Origin: Deltaproteobacteria bacterium
Lineage (GTDB): Bacteria; Desulfobacterota; Syntrophorhabdia; Syntrophorhabdales; Syntrophorhabdaceae
Length of the DNA: 5,530 nucleotides
NCBI GenBank assembly: GCA_003506795.1
Contig: DNYO01000202.1
Coordinates: 1 to 5,530, forward strand
Direction of reading: 5' to 3'
Position 1 is the first letter of the stretch. The number at the start of each line of letters is the position of its first letter. The notes beneath the pieces were generated by a model that worked only from the letters and a program-made list of their open reading frames with translations, had not been told where the DNA came from and ran no database searches. The position numbers were made by a program, and so were the translations under genes. Below, piece after piece: positions 1-5,530 of the stretch.

Positions 1-1
1 T

Positions 2-2701
2 TTATGCTTCTATCTTCTCCACCCTGCAGGCACAGACTTTGTATTCCGGTATCTTGCATCCCGGGTCAAGGCAGTCGACGGTAAGTCTATTGGCGCAGGA
101 TTCGTAAAAGTGGAAGGGGATGAAGACCACGTTGGCCTTGGACCGCCCCGCGACTCTCGCCTTTATCCTGATGCTGCCTCGCCGTGTTGAAACAGAAACG
201 ACCTCGCCGTCATTTATGTTGAGGTTGATCGCGTCATTGGGATGGACCTCCACGAAACCCTCCGGAGCAGTCTCTTCGAGGACCTTGGAATTTCGCGACA
301 TCGTTCCCGTATGGAACTGGGGAAGAACCCGGCCCGTCGTGAGCACGAGGGGATACTCCCTGTCGGTTTCCTCGTAGGGTGCGGTATATTCGACACCCGT
401 AAAAAGCCCCTTGCCCCGCGAGAAATTCTCCCGGTGAAGAACCTGTGTCCCCGGGTGTTCCTTTGTCGGACAGGGCCACTGGATGAGTTCTTTTTCAATG
501 CGGTCATAGGTGATCCCGGCGTAGGACGGTGTCACCTTCCTTATTTCCGCAAAAATGTCCCTGGCATTCTCGTATTCCCAATTCGCTCCCATGCGGTTTG
601 CTATCTGCATGGTAATCCACCAGTCGTCTCTTACAAGCGGCGCCGGATCGAGGACGCGGTGCATGGGCTGGACACGGCGCTCCGTATTTGTGGCCGTACC
701 CTCTTTCTCGAGGAACGCGCAGGAAGGCAGGACGACATGAGCATACTGTGCCGTCTCGGTGAGGAAGATATCCTGCACGACGAGGAGTTCCAGGTTTTCC
801 AGGGCCTCTATGACATGCTGCTGGTTCGGGTCGGACATGACGGGGTTTTCCCCCATGATGTACATGCCTTTGACTTCCCCCGCGTGTGCGGCGTTCATCA
901 TCTCCACGAGGGTAAGGCCCGGTTTCATGGAAAGGTCTTTCGCACCCCAGGCCGCTTCGAATTTCTTCTTGTTGTCCTCATTCGCGACGGGCTGATAAGC
1001 GGGATATGTCGCAGGCAGGGCTCCCATATCACAGGCCCCCTGAACATTGTTCTGACCGCGAAGAGGATTGACCCCCCCGCCTTCAACGCCCATGTTGCCC
1101 AGGAGCATCTGGAGATTGGCCGTCGACTTGACGCCGTTCACACCCGAGATAAACTGGGTTATGCCCATCGAATAGTAGAGCGCCATGGGCTTCATCGATG
1201 CCATGAGGCGCGCCGCCGCTACGATGTCTTCGGGATTGTCGAGGCCGCAAATCTCCGCCACATAAGAAGGCGTGTATTTCTCGACCGTATTCTTGAGATC
1301 TTCGAACCCTTCGGTGCGCGTATCCACGAAGGTCTTGTCATAGAGACCCTCCTTGATGATGACGTGCATGAAGCCGTTGAGGATGGCGATATTTGTCCCC
1401 GGCCTGATGGGGAAATAGTAGTCGGCAAACTTCGCAAGCTCTATCCGGCGAGGATCGACAACCACAAGCTGCTTCTTGTTGTTCTGAACCTCGTTCTTAA
1501 TCATGGAACCGATAACAGGGTGGTTTTCGGTGGTGTTGGAGCCGATTATAAGGTACCCGGCGGATTGGGGGATCTCGCGGATGGAATTCGTCATTGCTCC
1601 GGAACCGAAAACTGTCGCCAGACCGGCGACGGTGGAGCTGTGTCAGAGACGGGCGCAATGATCCACGTTGTTAGTGCCTATGACCCCCCGCATCAATTTC
1701 TGCACGAGGTAGTTTTCTTCGTTCGTGCATTTCGCAGAGGACAACGCGGCGATGGCATCGGGACCACTTTTGTCCTTGATTCCTTTCATCCTGTCAGCCA
1801 CAAAATCGAGGGCCTCGTCCCAGCCGACTTCTACAAACTGCCCGTCTTTTTTCATGAGAGGCTTTGTGAGTCTTTTCGGGCTCTGGACGAAGTCAAATCC
1901 AAACCTGCCCTTTATGCAGAGGTGCCCTTTATTCGGGCCGTCATCGTTTCCCCTGGTTTTAACGAGGAGACCTTCCTTATTTTTGTAGAAATCGATCTTG
2001 CAGCCTACTCCACAGTATATACAGATGCTCGATTCCTTCTCGAGTTCCCAGTTGAGCCCGGTGCCAAGCACCGGTTGGAATGTGAGGGCTCCCGTGGGGC
2101 ATAATTGAACGCACGCCCCGCACTTGACGCAGCTCGATTCGCCGATTCTTCTATCGTCGTCAGCTATGAGATGCGTCTGGCTTCCACGCTCGGTGAAACC
2201 CCAGACATTGGATACCTGCACTTCCTTGCAGGCCCTGATGCACCTGCTGCAAAGGATACACCGGTTTTCATTTCTCTTGATGGCGTTGCTGGTAACGTAA
2301 TCCACTTCCCGGGGGTTTCGTGGAAAATCCTCATCGGACTTCTCCACATTGTACATCTTGACATATTTTTGAAGCTCGCAGTCACCATCGGCATCGCAAT
2401 AAAGACAGTTATGTTCGCCCTCCAGCAACAACAGACCGAGGAGCCACCGTCGGATGCCTTTGAGCCCGTCATCTTCCGTAACAACGCTCATGCCGTCCAT
2501 GGCGAATTCCGTGCAGGATGTCTTCAGCATCCTGTTGTCTATCCTCACCAGGCACAGTCGACAGGCGCCTGTTTTGCTCAGTTTGGGATGATAACACAGG
2601 TGAGGTATGTCAATACCATTGTCCCGGGCCACTTCCATAATGGTCTGACCCCGCTCGCCGAAAACCTCTTTTCCGTCAATAGTGATCCTGATCTTCTCCA
2701 T
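2..2701 (-). CDS. fdhA: Formate dehydrogenase catalytic (alpha) subunit, selenocysteine-containing, with NuoG-like N-terminal Fe-S domain; 899 aa
   Basis: Oxidises formate to CO2 (or the reverse) at a Mo/W-bis-pyranopterin centre; no signal peptide is seen, so it is probably cytoplasmic. ATG at 2701-2699 has GGGGG 8 nt upstream; TAA is at 4-2. Residues 1-75: 2Fe-2S ferredoxin fold, Cys36/47/50/63. About 97-108: His-Cys cluster segment (His97, Cys99/102/108). Two 4Fe-4S motifs: Cys148/151/154/158 and Cys191/194/197/201. Catalytic-domain 4Fe-4S: Cys227/230/234/262, then Lys264. Residue 353 is an in-frame UGA in the context CARL-U-H, matching Sec140-His141 of E. coli FdhF. Arg548 lies in RGQNNVQGACDMG, the counterpart of FdhF Arg333. 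From about 783 to the end is the molybdopterin-dinucleotide-binding domain. The fused Fe-S domains resemble FdhA of NAD- or ferredoxin-linked and syntrophic enzymes; no NuoE/F-like partner is in view. It is the first visible gene on its strand. Family identity is very secure; the electron acceptor is unknown. Confidence 0.96.
1611..1633 (-). promoter_or_regulatory. Bacterial SECIS element directing selenocysteine insertion in fdhA
   Basis: Read on the minus strand, a perfect 6-bp stem GTCGCC/GGCGAC (1630-1625 with 1619-1614) closes a five-base GGTCT loop. Three more positions on each side extend it, with one C-A mismatch. The loop's GGU starts 19 nt after the UGA, the same distance as in the E. 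coli fdhF SECIS as I recall it, and the apical GGUCU is the bacterial SelB-binding signature. The hairpin is translated as part of the coding sequence (about residues 357-363). The call rests on sequence and base pairing, not on a covariance-model search. Confidence 0.88.
1643..1645 (-). other. UGA codon read as selenocysteine (Sec353 of fdhA)
   Basis: The reading frame from 2701 meets TGA here, then stays open through the next 16 codons (HSSTVAGLATVFGSGA) into the rest of the enzyme. Residues on both sides match formate dehydrogenase without a gap. The codon sits where the metal-ligand Sec or Cys is always found in this family, and His follows it. A sequencing error or a true stop is unlikely, because no frame change is needed and a SECIS-type hairpin follows. 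Recoding requires SelA/SelB/SelC/SelD elsewhere in the genome, which this window cannot show. Confidence 0.95.
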
Positions 2702-2773
2702 TAAACAGACCCCCGTTTTATTTAGTCGGTTTTAACATTGCTGCTCCGATACAATTTTATGCTAAAACAATTT

Positions 2774-2803
2774 ATTCTATACCTTTACGGCGCTTTTTTC
2801 CAA
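2774..2803 (-). promoter_or_regulatory. Candidate sigma70-type promoter for fdhA
   Basis: On the minus strand TTGGAA (2803-2798, 4/6 to the -35 consensus) is followed after 18 bp by TAGAAT (2779-2774, 5/6 to the -10 consensus). It would give a leader of about 65 nt before the ATG. AT-rich DNA yields such matches easily, so this is only a candidate. The sigma54 promoter known for E. coli fdhF was looked for and not seen. Confidence 0.3.
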
Positions 2804-2825
2804 AAGAAAAACCTTCATATCGTGA

Positions 2826-2853
2826 CCTTCCAGGGGAGCTCGCCGCCTTCCAG
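2826..2853. repeat. 8-bp direct repeat CCTTCCAG, 20 bp start to start
   Basis: CCTTCCAG occurs at 2826-2833 and again at 2846-2853. The 20-bp offset is close to two helical turns, so both copies face the same side of the DNA. They lie in the middle of the divergent promoter region, upstream of the candidate promoters on both sides. This could be a regulator site, but chance is not excluded. Confidence 0.3.
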
Positions 2854-2896
2854 AGAACATAGACACCTATAGGGAATAATAATCCATAAAAATAAC

Positions 2897-2902
2897 TATA
2901 AT
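2897..2902 (+). promoter_or_regulatory. Candidate -10 box for yihY
   Basis: A perfect TATAAT lies about 140 bases before the GTG start. No acceptable -35 box is found at 15-19 bp spacing (GAATAA at 17 bp) and there is no extended -10 TG. The call is therefore weak and would need an activator or be coincidental. Confidence 0.25.
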
Positions 2903-3041
2903 ACCTCATTGGATGCCGAACATTTTCTTGTCCTGCCTGCAACATTTTTTCTGAGTCACAAGCAATCCTGTCCGTGCCTGCTGATGGACCAGGCTGTTCT
3001 TCCCGCTTGACTGTTGCCTCATGATGTGAAACATTCTAGGA

Positions 3042-4358
3042 GTGACAGCGAAAATCATCCATTTTATCCGAAGCGGCGTATGGGAGATGAATATCGGAGA
3101 TCTTCCCTTCTTCAAGGCCTCACTGGTCCGTATTGCCAGGGTTATCCTCATGGCAGCCCGCAAGTTCGACATGGACGGTTGTCAGCGCAACGCAACCATA
3201 CTTACGTATTATTCATTACTCAACATCGTTCCCCTTTTTGCGGTGATATTCGCAATCGCCAAGGGATTCGGGCTGGAAAAACTGGTGGTGCGACAGATAA
3301 TCCAGCTTGCAAATGATGCGAACTGGCAGGCGGACGTTACCACGAGGATCATAGGGTTTTCCCGATCCCTTCTGGCCCACACACGAGGAGAACTTATCGC
3401 GGGGGTCGGCGTCGTTATTCTCTTCTGGACCGTCATCTCAATACTGGGAAAGATCGAAAATAGCTTCAACACCATCTGGGAGGCCAGGCAATCCCGCACG
3501 ATCACCCGGAAATTCACCGATTATTTGTCAATGATGGTCCTCGGCCCTGTCCTGTTTGCGTTGTGGAGCAGCGTGAACGTGCTGGTTGTCAGCGAACTGA
3601 GGGGTTTTATGAGTGATATCAGCTTCATTGGCCCTATAACCCTTCTGATGCTCAAGCTATTGCCCTACCTTTCCATCTGGATCCTGCTCCTGGTTCTTTA
3701 CCTGGTCATGCCTAATACAAGGGTGCCGGTGAGGTCCGCCGCTACAGCCGCACTCGCTTCGGGCATACTCATTCAGATAGTCCAGTGGGTCTATATCAGG
3801 TTCCAGATAGGTATTTCCACACAAAGCGCCATCTATGGCAGTTTTGCCGCCATCCCTCTTTTTCTGGCCTGGCTGCAGATAAGCTGGTATATCGTCTTGT
3901 TCGGAGCCGAGATCGCCCACGCCGGAGACAACTATGAGACATACGGTTTCCATCCCGATTATTCCCGTGTCGGCGAGGCAAAACGCCGTCTGCTCATGCT
4001 CAGGATCTTTCACCTTCTCGTAAAGAGATTTGAGGGCGGGCAAAAACCCGTAACAGCCGGGGACATAGCAAAAATACTTCAAATTCCCGAGCGTTTCGTG
4101 AAACGAATTCTCGCCGATCTCGTGGAAGTGGAACTTGTATCGGAGATAACAAGGGGGGCGCGCACGGAATCCCGCTTTCAGCCCGCGAGGGCAATCGACG
4201 ATATAACGATCAAACAAGCCCTGGACGCCTATGAGAAAAACGAGCCGGCCCGGGCAGTTCCCGACGACCAGGAAAGCGACAAACTGCTGCTCTCTCTGAA
4301 TGCACTCTCCGAGACCATGGAAAGATCACCGGCAAATGTTAAGCTGAAGGAAATATAG
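3042..4358 (+). CDS. YihY/virulence factor BrkB family inner membrane protein with C-terminal winged-helix-like domain; 438 aa
   Basis: Integral inner membrane protein of the YihY/BrkB family (once mislabelled ribonuclease BN); its biochemical role is not established. Six hydrophobic segments are visible at about 50-73, 116-136, 162-184, 197-223, 231-255 and 262-293. Family marks include ATILTYYSLLNIVPLF near the first helix, SFNTIW at 141-146, and IYGSFAAIPLFLAWLQISWY with FGAEIAHA at 264-294. After the membrane part, about 315-385 looks like a winged helix (PVTAGDIAKILQIPERFVKR), then a charged tail. This lengthens it beyond the roughly 290 aa of the enterobacterial form. The frame opens after TGA at 3027. 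GTG 3042 is chosen because family-like sequence (HFIRSGVW) precedes the next Met (ATG 3087), but neither start has a well-spaced Shine-Dalgarno. It stands alone between a divergent gene and a separately promoted nrdJ. Family sure; function unknown. Confidence 0.92.
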   Translation: MTAKIIHFIRSGVWEMNIGDLPFFKASLVRIARVILMAARKFDMDGCQRNATILTYYSLLNIVPLFAVIFAIAKGFGLEKLVVRQIIQLANDANWQADVTTRIIGFSRSLLAHTRGELIAGVGVVILFWTVISILGKIENSFNTIWEARQSRTITRKFTDYLSMMVLGPVLFALWSSVNVLVVSELRGFMSDISFIGPITLLMLKLLPYLSIWILLLVLYLVMPNTRVPVRSAATAALASGILIQIVQWVYIRFQIGISTQSAIYGSFAAIPLFLAWLQISWYIVLFGAEIAHAGDNYETYGFHPDYSRVGEAKRRLLMLRIFHLLVKRFEGGQKPVTAGDIAKILQIPERFVKRILADLVEVELVSEITRGARTESRFQPARAIDDITIKQALDAYEKNEPARAVPDDQESDKLLLSLNALSETMERSPANVKLKEI

Positions 4359-4365
4359 TAAAATA

Positions 4366-4386
4366 GGGACCAGGGATCAGGAATCG
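4366..4386. repeat. Three tandem 7-bp units (GGGACCA type)
   Basis: GGGACCA, GGGATCA and GGAATCG follow each other directly, starting 8 bases after the yihY stop codon. The third unit is degenerate. Short arrays like this in spacers tend to be dispersed repeats; whether this one recurs in the genome cannot be seen here. Confidence 0.5.
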
Positions 4387-4400
4387 GACTCGGCTTTGTC

Positions 4401-4440
4401 CTATAGGTCTTATAGGTCCTATAGGACTTATGGGACCTAT
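4401..4440. repeat. Four tandem 9-bp units (YTATAGGWC), partly palindromic
   Basis: CTATAGGTC, TTATAGGTC, CTATAGGAC and TTATGGGAC run head to tail from 4401 to 4436, then a partial CTAT. Units 1-2 and 3-4 form an 18-bp pair matching at 15 of 18 positions. The core CCTATAGG is a palindrome, and ATAGGTCC (4412-4419) pairs perfectly with GGACCTAT (4433-4440) across a 13-base loop. The array can therefore fold as a hairpin in either strand. A 9-bp period keeps reading frames open, which explains spurious Ser-Tyr-Arg/Thr-Tyr-Lys ORFs through it. Confidence 0.8.
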
Positions 4441-4457
4441 TAAAAAAATAGGTTTTT
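4435..4457 (+). terminator. Candidate intrinsic terminator after yihY
   Basis: ACCTATT (4435-4441) and AATAGGT (4447-4453) form a 7-bp stem with an AAAAA loop, followed by TTTT and further T-rich sequence (CTTTCTTCCTCTTTT). The stem has only two G-C pairs, extendable by G-U pairs, so it is weak. It lies 77 bases after the yihY stop and shares bases with the end of the 9-bp repeat array. Confidence 0.4.
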
Positions 4458-4565
4458 CTTTCTTCCTCTTTTAGTCCCGAGGCGATAACGAAATCATAGC
4501 CTGCCACCTTTTTCCTGACCGCGCAGAGCTTCATCCCTTCCGGCGCCTTCATCCCCATGGACTTT

Positions 4566-4604
4566 GTAGCCCGTTGTGTCCTTGACACCGGATGGTGTGG
4601 CTAC
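4566..4604. repeat. Overlapping inverted repeats at the nrdJ promoter
   Basis: Three perfect inverted repeats overlap. GTAGCC/GGCTAC (4566-4571 with 4599-4604) encloses GTGTC-CTT-GACAC (4576-4588) and ACACC-GGAT-GGTGT (4585-4598). The last two share bases and exclude each other as hairpins. They cover the -35 box and spacer of the candidate nrdJ promoter, so they would lie largely upstream of its transcript. A DNA operator is thus more likely than an RNA switch. The ends ACAC...GTGT recall the NrdR box, but the spacing is 6 instead of 8 bases and the AT-rich centre is missing. Confidence 0.45.
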
Positions 4605-4611
4605 GTACTAT
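4582..4611 (+). promoter_or_regulatory. Candidate sigma70-type promoter for nrdJ
   Basis: A perfect -35 TTGACA (4582-4587) and an 18-bp spacer precede TACTAT (4606-4611, 4/6 to consensus with the key TA...T bases). Transcription would begin near 4618, giving a very short leader of about 14 nt that still includes the ribosome binding site. This position argues against the upstream in-frame ATG at 4557 as the start of nrdJ. Confidence 0.5.
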
Positions 4612-4620
4612 GTAAATTAA

Positions 4621-4634
4621 GAGGTGAGGATTTG
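4621..4634 (+). promoter_or_regulatory. Ribosome binding site and TTG start of nrdJ
   Basis: GAGGTGAGG (4621-4629) is a strong Shine-Dalgarno match; GAGGTG ends 5 nt before TTG at 4632-4634. No ATG or GTG lies at a suitable distance in frame. The TTG falls exactly where NrdJ homologues begin, before the conserved ALTVLRKRY segment. Confidence 0.8.
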
Positions 4635-5530
4635 ATCGACGAAACCGCGCTTACGGTCCTCAGGAAACGATATTTCGTCAAGGACGACGCGGGAGAACCG
4701 GTGGAAACGCCCGACGGGATGTTCCGGCGTGTTGCCGACCATGTGGCCTCCGCGGAAATGGCTCTTGATCCGGAGTCGAGAGAAAAGTTAGCTGATGAGT
4801 TTTTCAGGATCATGCATGATCTCGAGTTTCTGCCGAACTCGCCAACGCTCATGAATGCCGGAAGGGAGCTTGGCCAGCTGGCGGCCTGTTTTGTCCTTCC
4901 CGTGGAAGATTCGCTGGATTCCATCTTCGAGGCCATAAAGGAGACTGCGACCATCCATCAAAGCGGGGGCGGGACGGGGTTTTCCTTTTCAAGACTCAGG
5001 CCTTCGGGCGATGTTGTCCGGTCGACTATGGGAGCGGCCAGCGGGCCCGTCTCTTTCATACGGGTCTTCAACATGGCCACGGAGGTCATCAAGCAGGGCG
5101 GTACCAGGCGCGGGGCGAACATGGGAATCCTCCGCGTGGACCACCCCGATATCGAAGAGTTCGTAACCATCAAGAATAACCCGGCGGAACTGACCAACTT
5201 CAACCTTTCCGTTGCAGTAACCGATGACTTTGTTGAAGCCTGCCGAAAGGATGGCGCATTTTCCCTTGTCAATCCCCGCGATGCCGGACAGATCCGTACT
5301 ATCCGGGCCATGGACCTTCTCGATCTTGTTGCGCGCTCCGCCTGGGAATCGGGTGAGCCCGGTGTCATCTTTCTCGATACGATCAACCGGTCAAACCCCA
5401 CGCCGCACCTCGGCGCCATAGAGGCGACCAACCCGTGCGGCGAACAACCGCTGCTGCCCTATGAATCATGCTGCCTTGGTTCCATCAACCTGGTAAAGGT
5501 GGTGCGGGACGGGGACATAGACCGGGAAAA
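4632..5530 (+). CDS. nrdJ: Adenosylcobalamin-dependent (class II) ribonucleoside-diphosphate reductase, N-terminal 299 residues; runs off the window
   Basis: Reduces ribonucleotides to deoxyribonucleotides in the cytoplasm, using coenzyme B12 to create a thiyl radical and so needing no oxygen. The visible part starts with the short ATP-cone-less N-terminus usual for this NrdJ group (ALTVLRKRYFVKDD, then ETPDGMFRRVA). It continues with FLPNSPTLMNAGRELGQLAA, then Cys86, the first cysteine of the redox pair. IHQSGGGTGFSFSRLRP at 108-124 and KQGGTRRGANMGILRVDHPD at 154-173 are substrate-site landmarks. NPCGE (267-271) gives the radical-site Asn267, Cys269 and Glu271, and Cys280, 11 residues on, is the partner of Cys86; this spacing is that of Thermotoga NrdJ. 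The C-terminal part, including the tail cysteines, lies outside the window. The TTG start rests on the strong RBS and on homology. It appears to have its own promoter with a dyad. No cobalamin riboswitch was recognised upstream. Confidence 0.96.
   Translation, partial: MIDETALTVLRKRYFVKDDAGEPVETPDGMFRRVADHVASAEMALDPESREKLADEFFRIMHDLEFLPNSPTLMNAGRELGQLAACFVLPVEDSLDSIFEAIKETATIHQSGGGTGFSFSRLRPSGDVVRSTMGAASGPVSFIRVFNMATEVIKQGGTRRGANMGILRVDHPDIEEFVTIKNNPAELTNFNLSVAVTDDFVEACRKDGAFSLVNPRDAGQIRTIRAMDLLDLVARSAWESGEPGVIFLDTINRSNPTPHLGAIEATNPCGEQPLLPYESCCLGSINLVKVVRDGDIDRE

Larger units (their letters stand above)
2702..3041. other. Divergent intergenic region between fdhA and yihY
   Basis: 340 bases with no convincing gene on either strand; the ORFs that cross it lack family resemblance. 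The half next to fdhA (about 2720-2820) is strongly AT-rich and holds ACAATTT twice (2751-2757 and 2767-2773). The centre has an 8-bp direct repeat. The half next to yihY has a TATAAT box and a weak hairpin (GCCTG/CAGGC near 2980). I see no clear FNR, sigma54 or riboswitch motif. It must hold the promoters of both flanking genes. Confidence 0.7.

Noticed and set aside
242..2104. A 620-codon ORF on the plus strand, and a 199-codon one following it at 2105-2704
   Set aside because: Both lie antisense to the clearly homologous formate dehydrogenase. Long antisense frames are common opposite G/C-third-position-rich codons. The translations show no recognisable domain and are rich in His/Arg, as such shadows are.
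1643..2701. A separate 352-aa NuoG-like or 'NADH dehydrogenase' protein followed by a second truncated enzyme
   Set aside because: The frame is uninterrupted apart from the UGA, and the residues on both sides join exactly as in selenocysteine formate dehydrogenases, so these are one gene and not two, nor a pseudogene.
2906..3172. An 88-aa minus-strand ORF in the divergent region
   Set aside because: It overlaps the yihY start on the opposite strand, has no recognisable motif and no convincing RBS.
4366..4440. CRISPR-like array
   Set aside because: Units are 7 and 9 bp with no spacers, so this is simple tandem repetition.
4229..4588. A 119-aa minus-strand ORF across the repeats and the end of yihY
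   Set aside because: Its middle is only the translated 9-bp array (Ser-Tyr-Arg-Thr-Tyr-Lys) and its end is antisense to yihY. Only the first part is kept, as a low-interest observation.
4359..4631. Cobalamin riboswitch before the B12-dependent nrdJ
   Set aside because: It was looked for because it would make sense, but no B12-box consensus or multi-stem layout is visible; CCTGCC at 4500-4505 alone is not enough, and the predicted leader is only about 14 nt.
4557..4634. Upstream in-frame ATG as nrdJ start (would add 25 residues, MDFVARC...)
   Set aside because: It has no Shine-Dalgarno and precedes the candidate promoter. The extra residues do not resemble NrdJ N-termini, while TTG 4632 has a strong RBS at good spacing.

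Overview
The window carries three genes typical of an anaerobic bacterium, most likely of a Desulfobacterota/syntrophic type. This placement is an inference from gene content (a selenocysteine formate dehydrogenase of the NuoG-fused kind, a YihY protein with an extra C-terminal domain, and a coenzyme-B12-dependent ribonucleotide reductase). It does not rest on a phylogenetic marker. Codon use is moderately G+C rich and looks uniform across the three genes.

Left half (2-2701, minus strand): one complete 899-codon gene for a molybdenum/tungsten formate dehydrogenase catalytic subunit. An ordinary gene finder would break it into two ORFs (1643-2701 and 2-1594). They are joined in frame by a UGA codon at 1643-1645, at exactly the active-site position that holds selenocysteine in E. 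coli FdhF. A compact SECIS-type hairpin follows directly. The N-terminal part is NuoG-like and carries a 2Fe-2S site plus several 4Fe-4S sites, so the enzyme probably passes electrons to a partner subunit that is not in this window.

Middle: a 340-base divergent intergenic region (2702-3041) is AT-rich, with weak candidate promoters in both directions and an 8-bp direct repeat spaced 20 bp. It leads into a plus-strand gene (3042-4358) for a six-helix YihY/BrkB-family inner membrane protein with a cytoplasmic winged-helix-like C-terminus.

Right: a 273-base spacer (4359-4631) holds two short tandem repeats (three units of 7 bp, four units of 9 bp), a candidate terminator, and a good sigma70-type promoter whose -35/spacer lies inside a set of inverted repeats. 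After it begins nrdJ (4632 onward, TTG start), the adenosylcobalamin-dependent class II ribonucleotide reductase. The gene runs off the window end after 299 codons, with the thiyl-radical cysteine region already visible.

The genes do not form one operon: fdhA is divergent from yihY, and nrdJ has its own promoter. They share only a general anaerobic theme (formate metabolism, oxygen-independent dNTP synthesis). I do not see a wholly undescribed system here. The points most worth a second look are the selenocysteine recoding, the unusual His-Cys spacing in the Fe-S domain, the tandem-repeat spacer, and the operator-like dyad at the nrdJ promoter.
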